Of a DNA stretch of 64,000 nt, positions 54,153-63,570 are shown piece by piece. The notes beneath the pieces are model-generated. The model saw only the letters and a program-made list of their open reading frames with translations, searched no databases and was not told the DNA's origin. Within the stretch, counting starts at the first letter, position 1; every line of letters begins with the position of its first letter. Source of the DNA: Moraxellaceae bacterium (lineage in GTDB: Bacteria; Pseudomonadota; Gammaproteobacteria; Pseudomonadales; Moraxellaceae); the NCBI GenBank assembly GCA_029237815.1, contig JAQZBP010000003.1:124001-188000 (forward strand), read 5' to 3'. The position numbers and the translations under genes are program-made.

Positions 54153-55627
54153 CACCGGAAGCGCAGCACGTTGTCAATCGCCGAATCCGCCGCCTGGTGG
54201 CGCGCGCAACGATCGGACTGGCCCGCCGCGAATTTGGTGGGCGAGTCGGTACGAATGAGGCGGGCGTCGCAGCACTTGTTGTCGCCGATGGACGCGCCGC
54301 AGCGGGGATTCTCGTAGTGTGCGAGCCAGCCCCGGTACTGCGCCTCGCTGACCATGCACTTGGCGGCGGCATAGGCCATGGGGTTGCCGGCATAGTTGGA
54401 CAGCTCCGCCACCGGCACGGAGATATGGCCGGCCCCCGGATGGAAGGCCACGAAATTCATGCCGAGGGATTCGAGGCGATGCAGGAATTCGTCGGCGGCG
54501 CCCTTCTGCGACTGCGTGTGGCGGGCCTTTTCCGCGTCCATCTGCCTGCTCAGGTTCGCCAGGGCGTCTTCACGCTTGGCGAGCTCGGCGCGCAGGGATT
54601 CCATCTGTGCGCGGAAGCGCGCGGCCTCCTCACCGAGGCGCTGGTCCAGCGCAATCTGGGTCTCGCCCTTGATACGGGCCTCACGCGTTTTGAACTCCTG
54701 CTCCTTCTGCGCGAGCAACTGTTCGAAACGCTGGGTCTCCTCGCCCACCTTGGCATGCAGCACGGAAGCCAGCTGCTCCTCATGCAGGCGACGCTCCGTC
54801 GCGAGGTTCTGCTCGAGTCCTTGCAGGCTGCTGATCTGGTGCCGCAAGGCATCGACCTCGACGCGCAGGGCGTCGGACTGCTCCTTCATGGCGCGGTGCT
54901 GGCCGATAAGCTTGGAGTTCTGCGCCTCGAGAATGCTCACCTGCTGCTGGTGCAGCATGCCCATGCGGGCGATGGTCTCGTTCTTCTCGGTGCTCAGGGT
55001 GTTGATCTGGAGCTGCTGGGCGGCGAGCCGTTCCAGCATCTGGTCGCGTTCCTGGTTCCAGGCGGGCCCGGTATCGGTCAGTACCGGCGGCTCGTCGGTC
55101 AGGACGGGAATGTCCTCATCGGAGGACTGGGGCGCCGCATAAGACGGCGCATGGGCCGGCGCCGCAGGGGCCCGGCGCGCCGGCCGAAGGCCGAAACGTG
55201 GAGCGGCGGCGGCCACTTCCGCGGCAATCTGGTTGAAGGTGTTGCGCTCCGGCTCCATGACCGGGTCCCAGAGCTTGGGAGCGTGCCAGGAAATGGAGCA
55301 CTGACTGCGGCAGGACAGGTTGACCGGGCCACCGCCCATGTCGGGACCGCGACCGGCGATCTCGGCCATATGGCGCAACGGCAGGTTCCAGCTGCGCTCG
55401 GCGAACCCGGCATTGTCGAAAGCGATCGTGAAGAGCACGCAGGCGCGCACCTTCAGCGCCTCGTCGAGCTGCAGGTAAGCGGCCCGCTTCTCGATCCCGG
55501 CATAGGCAGCCAGTCCGACGTAGCCGTCCAGCGTCGCCTCGAAATCGGAAAACATCATGGCCTTGTCGATGCCCTCTCCTTCCCAGAAGAGGACCATCTC
55601 GGCCGACGCCAGATTGGTTTCAAACAT
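54152..55627 (-). CDS. coiled-coil protein of unknown function
   Basis: This 491-residue protein has a conserved N-terminal domain of about 130 residues (MFETNLASAEMVLFWEGEGIDKAM, LSCRSQCSISWHAPKLWDP), a Pro/Ala linker and a coiled coil of about 200 residues (255-420, heptad-rich Leu/Glu/Gln). A C-terminal domain follows with four Cys (AAAKCMVSE, NPRCGA, KCCD, RCARHQ), which might bind metal. The 5' codon is ATG 55627; an earlier start at 55774 would add an unlikely leader. It overlaps the cNMP-rhodanese gene, so the pair is probably one functional unit. Confidence 0.75.
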   Translation of the reverse strand: MFETNLASAEMVLFWEGEGIDKAMMFSDFEATLDGYVGLAAYAGIEKRAAYLQLDEALKVRACVLFTIAFDNAGFAERSWNLPLRHMAEIAGRGPDMGGGPVNLSCRSQCSISWHAPKLWDPVMEPERNTFNQIAAEVAAAAPRFGLRPARRAPAAPAHAPSYAAPQSSDEDIPVLTDEPPVLTDTGPAWNQERDQMLERLAAQQLQINTLSTEKNETIARMGMLHQQQVSILEAQNSKLIGQHRAMKEQSDALRVEVDALRHQISSLQGLEQNLATERRLHEEQLASVLHAKVGEETQRFEQLLAQKEQEFKTREARIKGETQIALDQRLGEEAARFRAQMESLRAELAKREDALANLSRQMDAEKARHTQSQKGAADEFLHRLESLGMNFVAFHPGAGHISVPVAELSNYAGNPMAYAAAKCMVSEAQYRGWLAHYENPRCGASIGDNKCCDARLIRTDSPTKFAAGQSDRCARHQAADSAIDNVLRFR

Positions 55628-55863
55628 GAAGGGGCCTGTCTGCCAGTGTTTGCATTGCCCCAAAGCCGTCCGGGGTAGGGCATTTATCTTGTTATGACCG
55701 GAGTCTAGCCCCCGCCCCTGCAAAAACAAAGGGTAGCCGAAGAGCTCGCCGCAACGGGCTGGGAGCCCCGTCACAGATATGCCTCGGCGCGAGGGCGATC
55801 AGCCACCAAGCCGAACACTTTCCTACTCCCGTCCATGTGCGGCAAATGGCTCGCGTACAAATG

Positions 55864-55888
55864 AAAAAGCCCGCGGGTGGCGGGCTTC
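55864..55888 (-). terminator. intrinsic terminator after the 31-residue ORF
   Basis: An 8-bp perfect stem, AAGCCCGC (55867-55874) with GCGGGCTT (55880-55887), has a 5-nt loop and a T-run on the minus strand. It ends minus transcription arising from upstream, such as the short acidic ORF at 55915-56010. Confidence 0.82.
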
Positions 55889-55914
55889 TGGCTTCAGTCC
55901 TGAACTGAAGGGGA

Positions 55915-56010
55915 TTACATTTCTTCGGCGTCGTCAGCCAGCTCCAGATCCTCGGTGGGAGTAAGGCGACCCGCCTCGATACACTCATCATTGAATTCAA
56001 GCATTTCCAT
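55915..56010 (-). CDS. candidate acidic 31-residue small protein
   Basis: A 31-codon reading frame starts MEMLEFNDECIEAGRL and ends ELADDAEEM. Twelve residues are Asp or Glu against one Arg, so it is extremely acidic (net about -11). It has one Cys, Cys10. An intrinsic terminator follows 27 bp after the stop on the same strand, which supports a transcript across it. The Shine-Dalgarno match is weak (GAGAG about 8 nt upstream). It could be a small regulatory protein, a peptide precursor or a chance frame; similarity to known families is not apparent to me. Confidence 0.5.
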   Translation of the reverse strand: MEMLEFNDECIEAGRLTPTEDLELADDAEEM

Positions 56011-56150
56011 GTGCGTCACTCTCATCCAGCCAAACGGTCATACGAGATAACGCTATTGAAACTGCCATACATGACGGTGTCGTGAAAGCACCTGAACGTA
56101 TGGGACGGGTAACTGTAAGAAGGCGCCCTCCTCCGCACCCCCCCCCCGGC

Positions 56151-56744
56151 TCAGCGCACCTGCTGCGCGACGACCGGATTGATGAACTTCTCGCCGCGCA
56201 GTAGCTTGCCGTACAGGTCCGGATCCGGCCATTCGGCACGCACCTGCTCCGAGAACACGATGTCCTCCAGCGCGATCGGCCCCATGCGGGGATTCTGGAC
56301 ATCTTCCCGGAAGCACTGGGCATAGCCCGTGGCAGTCTCGTGCACGATGACCGACTGCAGGGCAATGTCCGCCTCGCCATTGTTCATCTCGGTGTTCCGG
56401 ATGACAGCGTCGATCAGCACGAAGAACACGCGCGAGAACTGCTCGGCCGAAGGCGATACCGGCAGGCGGATCCAGCGGGCACTGAACGTTTCGCAGGCCT
56501 CGACATAGGCTGGATCATCGCGGTTCCAGTAGCAGATGGCGTGGTCGAAGCTGTCGATCAGGGTGCGGATGGGCCCCTTCATGAGGCCAAAGTCATAGAC
56601 CATCTGCCCATGATCCAGGGCATGGGCCTCGAGGATGGCCTCGACCTTGTAGCTGTGACCGTGAATGGAGCGACGGCAGCGGTCGCTCGTGCAATTGCGC
56701 ACGATGTGGGCATTCTCGAAACTGAACAGCTTGCGGATCAGCAT
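56151..56744 (-). CDS. 6-pyruvoyl tetrahydropterin synthase / QueD-like protein
   Basis: This 197-residue protein has the PTPS fold: [31 protein letters not shown] with zinc-binding His residues and a catalytic-type Cys, and [25 protein letters not shown] with a conserved His. QueD enzymes act in queuosine synthesis, PTPS enzymes in biopterin; the protein is longer than QueD (about 120), so the role stays open. It has a C10 tract right after its stop (56138-56147). Confidence 0.82.
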   Translation of the reverse strand: MLIRKLFSFENAHIVRNCTSDRCRRSIHGHSYKVEAILEAHALDHGQMVYDFGLMKGPIRTLIDSFDHAICYWNRDDPAYVEACETFSARWIRLPVSPSAEQFSRVFFVLIDAVIRNTEMNNGEADIALQSVIVHETATGYAQCFREDVQNPRMGPIALEDIVFSEQVRAEWPDPDLYGKLLRGEKFINPVVAQQVR

Positions 56745-56823
56745 GGGGGGAAACCTCCGGGCAGGCGGGCGATTCTACCCCCGGTGGCGCCCCGCCGCGA
56801 TCGCATCTTGGCCCTACGGCGTG

Positions 56824-56829
56824 TACAAT
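56824..56829 (+). promoter_or_regulatory. candidate -10 box for mdh
   Basis: TACAAT at 56824-56829 lies 109 bp before the mdh ATG in the gap after the divergent PTPS gene. The -35 is not clear. Confidence 0.3.
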
Positions 56830-56937
56830 CCGCGCCGGTTTTGCGCCGTCCATAGCGGCCCCTCCGGAGGGTGGCGCGCCAGCCACCGCCCCCCAATTTT
56901 GCGGGACCCTTGCCCGTTCCATCCAGGAGTACGCACC

Positions 56938-57865
56938 ATGAAGAAGCCCGTTCGCGTAACCGTCACCGGCGCCGCCGGCCAGATCGGCTACAGCCTGCTG
57001 TTCCGCATTGCCTCCGGCGAGATGCTTGGCAAGGACCAGCCCGTGATCCTGCAGATGCTGGAAGTGCCGTTCGAGAAGGCCCAGCAAGCCCTGAAGGGCG
57101 TCATGATGGAGCTGGAAGACTGCGCCTTCCCACTGCTGGCCGGCATGGTGGGCACGGATGACCCCGCCGTCGCCTTCAAGGACACCGACTACGCCCTGCT
57201 GGTCGGCGCCCGCCCCCGCGGCCCGGGCATGGAGCGCAAGGATCTCCTGCAGGAAAACGCCAAGATCTTCACCGTGCAGGGCAAGGCCCTGAACGACCAC
57301 GCCAGCCGCAACGTCAAGGTGCTGGTGGTGGGCAACCCGGCCAACACCAACGCCTACATCGCCCAACCGCGCCCTGTCCCAGATTGCTGCCAAGACCGGC
57401 AAGCCCGTGTCCTCCATCAAGAAGATGGTCGTGTGGGGCAATCACTCCCCGACGATGTATGCCGACTACCGCTTCGCCACCATTGACGGCCAGGGCGTGA
57501 AGGCCATGATCAACGATGAAGAGTGGAACAAGACCGTGTTCCTGCCCACCGTCGGCAAGCGCGGCGCCGCCATCATCGAGGCCCGCGGCCTGTCCTCCGC
57601 CGCCTCCGCGGCCAACGCCGCCATCGACCACATGCGCGACTGGGCCCTGGGCACCAACGGTGAATGGGTCACCATGGGCATTCCCTCCGACGGCTCCTAC
57701 GGCATCCCCGCGGAAGTCATGTACGGCGTCCCGGTCACCTGCGCCAACGGCGAATACACCCGTGTGGAAGGGCTGGAAGTCGACGCCTTCTCCCGCGAGC
57801 GCATGGACTTCACCCTGAACGAGCTGCTCGAAGAGCGCGATGGCGTGAAGCATCTGCTGCCGTAA
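56938..57865 (+). pseudogene. mdh: malate dehydrogenase, disrupted by deletion and frameshift
   Basis: From ATG 56938 (AGGAG 7 nt upstream) the frame is a clean NAD-malate dehydrogenase of the long beta/gammaproteobacterial type: [25 protein letters not shown], then [15 protein letters not shown], to codon 142 (57363). Homology resumes at 57365 in another frame: [34 protein letters not shown], ending [13 protein letters not shown] at 57865. About 20 codons are missing between (the family segment ending LRLDH, whose Asp pairs with the catalytic His). One base (57364) is left, implying a deletion near 59 nt. The product should be inactive unless this is an assembly error. Confidence 0.85.
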
Positions 57866-57877
57866 TATCGGCGCTTC

Positions 57878-57910
57878 ATGAAAAAGCCCGCGCAAGCGGG
57901 CTTTTTCATT
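57878..57910 (+). terminator. intrinsic terminator after mdh
   Basis: A 14-bp perfect stem, ATGAAAAAGCCCGC (57878-57891) with its complement (57896-57909), has a 4-nt loop GCAA and T-run CTTTTTCATT. It follows the mdh stop by 12 bp and works in both directions. Confidence 0.9.
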
Positions 57911-57976
57911 GGTTTTGCGGCAGTCGGCGGAAGGCCATGACCTGCATGCCGACGCAGCGAATACGCAGGATTGGCC

Positions 57977-58459
57977 TCAGGCCAGAAGATTCCTGTCGGC
58001 AACGATGACGCCATTGTTGTCGGCGTAAACGAACTCGCCCGGACGGAACGTAACGCCGCCGAAGGTGACGGGAATATTGGTGTCGCCCACGCCCTTGCGC
58101 ACGCTCTTGAGGGGTATGGCCGCCACGGCATGCACGCCGAGGTCGAGGCCCGCGAGCGCGTCCACGTCACGCACGCAGCCGTAGATGATCACGCCCTCCC
58201 AGCCGTTCTTCACGGCGCTGTCGCCGATCAGGTCTCCCATCAGCGCGCAACGTAGCGAACCGCCGCCATCGACGACGAGCACCCTGCCCTGGCCGGGCGT
58301 GGCCAGCAGCTCTTTCACGCGCGAATTGTCCTCATGGCATTTCACGGTGACGATCTGGCCGCCAAACGCTTCGCGGCCGCCAAAGCTCGCGAACATCGGC
58401 TCGCAAACGCGGACATGGTCGGGATGGTCATCACAGAGATCACAGGTAACGAAAGTCAT
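57977..58459 (-). CDS. rraA: RraA-family protein (RNase E inhibitor / aldolase fold)
   Basis: This 160-residue RraA-type protein contains the family loop [26 protein letters not shown] and [30 protein letters not shown]. RraA binds and inhibits RNase E in E. coli; close relatives act as 4-hydroxy-4-methyl-2-oxoglutarate aldolases with the same divalent-metal site. The Arg-Asp pair (GCVRD) of the aldolase site is present, so both functions remain possible. It is convergent with mdh. Confidence 0.88.
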   Translation of the reverse strand: MTFVTCDLCDDHPDHVRVCEPMFASFGGREAFGGQIVTVKCHEDNSRVKELLATPGQGRVLVVDGGGSLRCALMGDLIGDSAVKNGWEGVIIYGCVRDVDALAGLDLGVHAVAAIPLKSVRKGVGDTNIPVTFGGVTFRPGEFVYADNNGVIVADRNLLA

Positions 58460-58501
58460 GGCAGTTTCCTTGAAGTCAGGCGTTTGATCGGAATGGCGGA
58501 C

Positions 58502-59182
58502 TCAGGTCCGCGCGAGCCAGGCGCAAATGCGGTCGAAGTGGTAGATCTGCTTGCCGGCAGGTCCATCGGCCTCGCCACAGGCCACCAGGGCGGCGCCGAG
58601 ATCGTCGCCCCGGATCGGATGGATGCGGCTCAACGGCCCACGCAGGAAGGGCGAAACCATCCCCGCAAGGCGGATGCCAAGCGCCTCGGCAGGCCGGTTC
58701 TGGCCCCGGCTGCCGAGCAGCAGCGACGGCCGGAAAATGGAGAGGCGGGGAAAGCCGAGGGCCTCCACTTCCTTCTCCAGCAGTCCCTTGACGCGATTGT
58801 AGAAGACGGGCGAATGCGCGTTGGCGCCGAGCGCCGACACGAGCAGGAAGTGCGAAGCGCCCTGCCGGCGTGTCACATCCGCGAACTCCAGCGCGTAACC
58901 GTAATCCACCTTGTGGAATTCGGCTTTGGTGCCAGCCTGGCGAATGGTGGTGCCGAGGCAACAGAAGGCGTCGTCGGCCACTAGTCCTTCTAGGGCAGTG
59001 GCGAGCTGGTCGAAGGGCGTCTCCACCCGTATCAGTTTGCTGTGCCTGATCGGCACCGGCCGGCGCGTGACCGCGATGACCTTGCGGTAGGCAGCGGACT
59101 CGAGCAGTTGCTCCAGGCAGGCAGCACCGACAAGGCCCGTGGCCCCGATGATGATGGCAGTCTTTCCGGATTCTGAAGGCAT
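58502..59182 (-). CDS. NAD(P)-binding protein, atypical SDR
   Basis: This 226-residue protein begins TAIIIGATGLVGAACLEQLL, a dinucleotide-binding Rossmann motif, and follows with FCCLGTTIRQAGTKAEFHKVDYGYALEFADV and LLVSALGANAHSPVFYNRVKG (Tyr..Lys). It resembles HTATIP2-like atypical SDR proteins. No catalytic role is known here. It lies 42 bp upstream of rraA in the same direction and may share a transcript. Confidence 0.8.
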   Translation of the reverse strand: MPSESGKTAIIIGATGLVGAACLEQLLESAAYRKVIAVTRRPVPIRHSKLIRVETPFDQLATALEGLVADDAFCCLGTTIRQAGTKAEFHKVDYGYALEFADVTRRQGASHFLLVSALGANAHSPVFYNRVKGLLEKEVEALGFPRLSIFRPSLLLGSRGQNRPAEALGIRLAGMVSPFLRGPLSRIHPIRGDDLGAALVACGEADGPAGKQIYHFDRICAWLART

Positions 59183-59284
59183 GGGTCCTCGCTACTGGCT
59201 GGGTGAGGAAGGCCGGATTATGCCCCTCCCGCAGCCGCCAGCGCACTAGCCGCCGCAAGTCTCCACAGGGAACGCGTGCCACAG

Positions 59285-59300
59285 TTTACGTTAACGTAAA
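59285..59300. promoter_or_regulatory. LiuR operator
   Basis: TTTACGTTAACGTAAA is a perfect 16-bp palindrome 42 bp before the liuR start. It agrees with the LiuR site described for leucine/isovalerate catabolism genes in Gammaproteobacteria, and it should give autoregulation of the whole operon. Confidence 0.8.
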
Positions 59301-59342
59301 GGTAAGCCATAATCCCGACACTCCGACACCACCAGGCCCGCC

Positions 59343-59753
59343 ATGAGCCGCAGCTACTCCATTTCAGACCTCGCGCGGGAGTTCGACCTCACCACCCGCA
59401 CCATCCGCTTCTATGAGGATGAAGGGCTGCTGACGCCCGAACGCCGGGGCCAGACCCGCATCTACTCCGCCGGCGACCGGGTGCGCCTGATGCTGATCCT
59501 GCGTGGCAAGCGGCTCAATTTCTCCCTGGCCGAGTGCAAGGAGATCTTCGACCTGTACGACCCCGAGCAGGGCAATCGCGCACAGCTCGCCCTGATGCTG
59601 GAGAAGCTCGCCCGGCGCCGGGAAGCGCTCGATCAGCAATTGAAGGACATCCGGCAGATGCAGAAGGAACTGGACACTGCCGAAGCCCGAATCCGGGATG
59701 CCCTGAGCGGCAAGCCCTCCCCCAAGACCCGCCCCGAGGAAGCAAAAGCATGA
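59343..59753 (+). CDS. liuR: MerR-family regulator of branched-chain amino acid degradation
   Basis: This 136-residue MerR protein has an N-terminal winged HTH ([45 protein letters not shown]) and a coiled-coil dimerisation helix ([22 protein letters not shown]). There is no metal-binding Cys pair. LiuR represses isovaleryl-CoA dehydrogenase/MCC operons. Its stop overlaps the ATG of liuA by 4 bp (ATGA), and its operator is at 59285-59300. Confidence 0.93.
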   Translation: MSRSYSISDLAREFDLTTRTIRFYEDEGLLTPERRGQTRIYSAGDRVRLMLILRGKRLNFSLAECKEIFDLYDPEQGNRAQLALMLEKLARRREALDQQLKDIRQMQKELDTAEARIRDALSGKPSPKTRPEEAKA

Positions 59754-60913
59754 GTTACACCGGCATGAATTTCGGCCTGGGAGAAACGATCAGCGCCCTG
59801 CGCGACAGCGTCGAGCAGTTCAGCAGGAAAGAGATCGCCCCGCGCGCCGCCGACATCGACCGCGACAACCAGTTCCCCATGGACCTGTGGCGCAAGTTTG
59901 GTGACATGGGCCTTCTCGGCATGACGGTGTCCGAGGAATACGGCGGCAGCAACATGGGCTATCTGGCACATGTGATCGCCATCGAGGAAATCTCGCGTGC
60001 GTCCGCCTCCGTGGGACTCTCCTACGGCGCGCATTCCAACCTGTGCGTCAACCAGATCTTCCGCAACGGCAACGACGCGCAGCGCGCGAAGTACCTGCCC
60101 AAGCTGGTGTCCGGCGAGCATATCGGCGCGCTCGCCATGAGCGAGCCCAACGCCGGCTCCGACGTGGTCAGCATGAAGCTGCGCGCCGACAAGCAAGGCG
60201 ACCGTTATGTCCTGAACGGCAACAAGATGTGGATCACCAACGGCCCCGACGCCCACACCTACGTGATCTACGCCAAGACCGACGTCAACGCCGGCCCGCG
60301 CGGCATCACCGCCTTCATCGTGGAGCGCGGCTTCAAGGGCTTCACCCAGGCACAGAAGCTGGACAAGCTCGGCATGCGCGGCTCCAACACCTGCGAGCTG
60401 GTGTTCCAGGACTGCGAGGTGCCGGAAGAGAACGTGCTGGGCAAGGTCGGCGATGGCGTGCGCGTGCTGATGAGCGGCCTGGATTACGAGCGCGTGGTGC
60501 TCTCCGGCGGCCCGGTCGGCCTGATGCAGTCCTGCATGGACGTGGTCATCCCCTACATCCACGAGCGCAAGCAGTTCGGCCAGGCCATCGGCGAATTCCA
60601 GCTCATGCAGGGCAAAGTCGCCGACATGTACACGCTGCTGAATGCCTCACGCGCCTACCTGTACACCGTGGCCCAGGCCTGTGACCGTGGCGAGACCGCC
60701 CGTAAGGACGCTGCCGCCGTGATCCTTTACACCGCCGAGAACGCCACCAGGCTGGCGCTGGACGCCATCCAGGTGCTGGGCGGCAACGGCTACATCAACG
60801 ATTACCCGACGGGTCGCCTGCTGCGCGATGCCAAGCTCTACGAAATCGGGGCGGGCACCAGCGAAATCCGCCGCATGCTGATTGGTCGTGAACTGTTCAA
60901 CGAAACGAAATAA
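59750..60913 (+). CDS. liuA: isovaleryl-CoA dehydrogenase
   Basis: This 387-residue acyl-CoA dehydrogenase oxidises isovaleryl-CoA to 3-methylcrotonyl-CoA, step 3 of leucine degradation. It shows [33 protein letters not shown] and [17 protein letters not shown]. The catalytic Glu sits in [15 protein letters not shown], the position used by isovaleryl-CoA dehydrogenases rather than the C-terminal one. [31 protein letters not shown] closes the protein. Translation is coupled to liuR. Confidence 0.96.
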   Translation: MSYTGMNFGLGETISALRDSVEQFSRKEIAPRAADIDRDNQFPMDLWRKFGDMGLLGMTVSEEYGGSNMGYLAHVIAIEEISRASASVGLSYGAHSNLCVNQIFRNGNDAQRAKYLPKLVSGEHIGALAMSEPNAGSDVVSMKLRADKQGDRYVLNGNKMWITNGPDAHTYVIYAKTDVNAGPRGITAFIVERGFKGFTQAQKLDKLGMRGSNTCELVFQDCEVPEENVLGKVGDGVRVLMSGLDYERVVLSGGPVGLMQSCMDVVIPYIHERKQFGQAIGEFQLMQGKVADMYTLLNASRAYLYTVAQACDRGETARKDAAAVILYTAENATRLALDAIQVLGGNGYINDYPTGRLLRDAKLYEIGAGTSEIRRMLIGRELFNETK

Positions 60914-60967
60914 GGGATCCGGCTCGCAACGCGCCCCTTTCTCGGAGGGTGCGGCGCCGGGACTGAT

Positions 60968-60990
60968 GCGGCGTCTCCTGGAGATGCCGC
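60968..60990. repeat. 23-bp palindrome after liuA
   Basis: GCGGCGTCTCC and GGAGATGCCGC pair, with one G-T wobble, around a single central base. It follows liuA by 55 bp and may slow or end transcription; it has no T-run. Confidence 0.35.
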
Positions 60991-61015
60991 CGCCCTGATG
61001 GAACATGCAGATAGC

Positions 61016-61039
61016 TCGCGGCGGAAGCCGCTCCTACGA
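61016..61039. repeat. REP-like palindrome in the liuA-liuB gap
   Basis: The core GCGGC-GGAA-GCCGC (61018-61031) is flanked by CTCCTACGA, matching a common intergenic REP type. It is distinct from the GTCGGG family elsewhere in the window. It lies inside an alternative extension of the liuB frame, which argues for the downstream start. Confidence 0.6.
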
Positions 61040-61057
61040 CAAGAAACAGGTGATGGC

Positions 61058-62665
61058 ATGGCGGTTATCAAGACGACCATCAACACGCACGACGCGGGCT
61101 TCCAGGAAAACGCGGCTCACCACCGCGCGCTCACGGCCGACCTGCAGAAATTGCTGGACCGCATCCGTGAAGGCGGCGGCGCCACGGCGATCGAACGCCA
61201 CAAGGGCCGCGGCAAGCTCACCGCCCGCGAGCGCATCAACACGCTGATCGACCCGGGCTCGCCCTTCCTCGAACTCGCGCCACTGGCCGCGCACGAGGTC
61301 TACGGCGAGGACGTGCCGGCGGCCGGCATCGTCGCCGGCATCGGCCGCGTCAATGGAATCGAGTGCGTGATCGCCGCCAACGACGCGACGGTGAAAGGCG
61401 GCTCCTATTACCCGCTCACCGTGAAGAAGCACCTGCGCGCGCAAACCATCGCGCAGGAGAACCACCTGCCCTGCATCTATCTGGTCGACTCGGGCGGCGC
61501 CAACCTGCCGCGCCAGGACGAGGTCTTCCCCGACCACCTGCACTTCGGCCATATCTTTTTCAACCAGGCCAACATGTCTGCGGAGAACATCCCGCAGATC
61601 GCCGTGGTGATGGGCTCCTGCACAGCCGGCGGCGCCTATGTCCCGGCAATGGCGGATGAAGCCATCATCGTGAAAAACCAGGGCACGATCTTCCTCGCCG
61701 GCCCGCCTCTGGTGAAAGCCGCCACGGGCGAGGTGGTGAGCTCTGAGGACCTCGGCGGCGCCGAGCTGCACAGCCGCGTCTCCGGCGTCACCGACCAGCT
61801 CGCCGAGAACGACGAGCACGCGCTGGAACTGGCGCGCGCTTCGGTGGGACGCCTCAACCGCGTCAAGCGCGTCGAACTGGACGTACGCGAGCCGGTGGCG
61901 CCGCTCTATCCCGCCGAGGAACTCTACGGCATCGTGCCCAGGGATCCGCGCCAGCCCTTCGACGTGCGCGAGATCATTGCGCGCCTGGTCGACGGCTCCG
62001 ACTTCGATGAATTCAAGCCGCTCTACGGCAGCACGCTGGTCACCGGCTTCGCGCGCCTCTGGGGCTATCCGGTCGGCATCGTCGCCAACAACGGCATCCT
62101 GTTCTCGGAGTCCGCGCTCAAGGGCGCCCACTTCATCGAACTCTGCGCCCAGCGCAGGATTCCGCTGCTCTTCCTGCAGAACATCACCGGCTTCATGGTC
62201 GGCAAGAAATACGAGGAAGGCGGCATCGCCAAGAACGGCGCCAAGATGGTCCATGCCGTGGCCTGCGCGAAGGTACCGAAGTTCACCGTCGTGATCGGCG
62301 GCAGCTTCGGCGCCGGCAACTACGGCATGTGCGGGCGCGCCTACGAGCCGCGCTTCATGTTCATGTGGCCGAACGCCCGCATCTCCGTGATGGGCGGCGA
62401 GCAGGCCGCCTCCGTGCTGGCCGACGTGAAGAAGGCCTCCCTGGCCAAGCAAGGCGTGAGCTGGTCAGCGGAAGAGGAAGCCGCCTTCCGGCAGCCGCTG
62501 CTCGACAAGTTCACCCGCGAGGCCCACCCCTACTACTCCAGCGCCCGCCTCTGGGACGACGGCGTGATCGACCCGGCGAAGACGCGCGACGTGCTGGGCC
62601 TGGCCATCTCCGCTTCGCTCAATGCACCCATTCCGGAAAGCCGCTTCGGCGTCTTCCGCATGTAA
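61058..62665 (+). CDS. liuB: methylcrotonyl-CoA carboxylase, carboxyltransferase (beta) subunit
   Basis: This 535-residue subunit transfers carboxyl from biotin to 3-methylcrotonyl-CoA. It contains [99 protein letters not shown] and [35 protein letters not shown]. Start 61058 ([11 protein letters not shown]) has AGGTG upstream. It follows liuA after 144 bp and precedes liuC by 9 bp. Confidence 0.96.
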   Translation: MAVIKTTINTHDAGFQENAAHHRALTADLQKLLDRIREGGGATAIERHKGRGKLTARERINTLIDPGSPFLELAPLAAHEVYGEDVPAAGIVAGIGRVNGIECVIAANDATVKGGSYYPLTVKKHLRAQTIAQENHLPCIYLVDSGGANLPRQDEVFPDHLHFGHIFFNQANMSAENIPQIAVVMGSCTAGGAYVPAMADEAIIVKNQGTIFLAGPPLVKAATGEVVSSEDLGGAELHSRVSGVTDQLAENDEHALELARASVGRLNRVKRVELDVREPVAPLYPAEELYGIVPRDPRQPFDVREIIARLVDGSDFDEFKPLYGSTLVTGFARLWGYPVGIVANNGILFSESALKGAHFIELCAQRRIPLLFLQNITGFMVGKKYEEGGIAKNGAKMVHAVACAKVPKFTVVIGGSFGAGNYGMCGRAYEPRFMFMWPNARISVMGGEQAASVLADVKKASLAKQGVSWSAEEEAAFRQPLLDKFTREAHPYYSSARLWDDGVIDPAKTRDVLGLAISASLNAPIPESRFGVFRM

Positions 62666-62674
62666 GGAGGCATC

Positions 62675-63460
62675 ATGGCTACCCTGCTGACTTCGCTGGA
62701 CACGCGTGGCGTCGCCACCATCTGCCTGAACCGTCCCGAGGTGCACAACGCCTTCGACGACGCCGTGATCGGCGAGCTGAATGCCGCCATCGCGCAGTAC
62801 GGCAAGCACCCGGGCGTTCGGCTGCTGGTGCTGGCGGCCACCGGCAAAAGCTTCTCCGCCGGCGCCGACCTCGGATGGATGAAGCGCATGGCCACGTACT
62901 CGCGTGAGGACAATCTCGCCGATGCCAAGGAACTCGAGCGCCTGATGCGCAGCCTCTACGACTTTCCGAAGCCGACGCTCGCCGTGGTGCAGGGCGCGGC
63001 CTACGGCGGCGCCGTCGGCCTCGTGAGCTGCTGCGACATTGCCATCGCCAGCGAGAACGCCAGCTTCTCGCTTTCCGAAGCGAAGCTGGGCCTGGCGCCG
63101 GCGGTGATCAGTCCCTTTGTCATCGCCGCCATCGGCGCGCGCCAAGCCAGTCGCTACTTCATGACAGCAGAGCGCTTCAGCGCCAGCACGGCCCGCGAGC
63201 TCGGCCTCGTGCATGAAGTGGTGACGTCCGAGGCCCTGGCCGAGACGCAGGAAAAAATGCTCGACACCCTGCTCGCCAACGGCCCGGTCGCGCTCATGGC
63301 CTGCAAGGCACTGCTGCGTCGCGTGGCGGCGGCGACCACGCCGGAGGTTGCGGCCTACACCACTGAATTGATTGCCAGCCTGCGCACCTCGCAAGAGGGC
63401 CAGGAAGGCCTTGCTGCATTTTTCGAAAAACGCCAGCCCGCCTGGCAAAAGAAGAATTAG
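62675..63460 (+). CDS. liuC: methylglutaconyl-CoA hydratase (crotonase family)
   Basis: This 261-residue crotonase-fold enzyme hydrates 3-methylglutaconyl-CoA in leucine degradation. It has [26 protein letters not shown], the oxyanion hole block [20 protein letters not shown] and [28 protein letters not shown] precedes the ATG. The liu context distinguishes it from a general enoyl-CoA hydratase. Confidence 0.9.
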   Translation: MATLLTSLDTRGVATICLNRPEVHNAFDDAVIGELNAAIAQYGKHPGVRLLVLAATGKSFSAGADLGWMKRMATYSREDNLADAKELERLMRSLYDFPKPTLAVVQGAAYGGAVGLVSCCDIAIASENASFSLSEAKLGLAPAVISPFVIAAIGARQASRYFMTAERFSASTARELGLVHEVVTSEALAETQEKMLDTLLANGPVALMACKALLRRVAAATTPEVAAYTTELIASLRTSQEGQEGLAAFFEKRQPAWQKKN

Positions 63461-63570
63461 TTCATGGCCGGGACGGCCGCCCGCCTCGTCTTCGCCGGAC
63501 AGCCCTGGGCTGCCGACCTGACGTTGTCGAGCGCACACAGACCGCGCCAATTACATGCCGGAGCCGATGC

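Noticed and set aside
57977..58459. Naming as a purely RNase E inhibitor
   Set aside because: RraA-family members with GxxRD also act as aldolases, so I kept both functions open.
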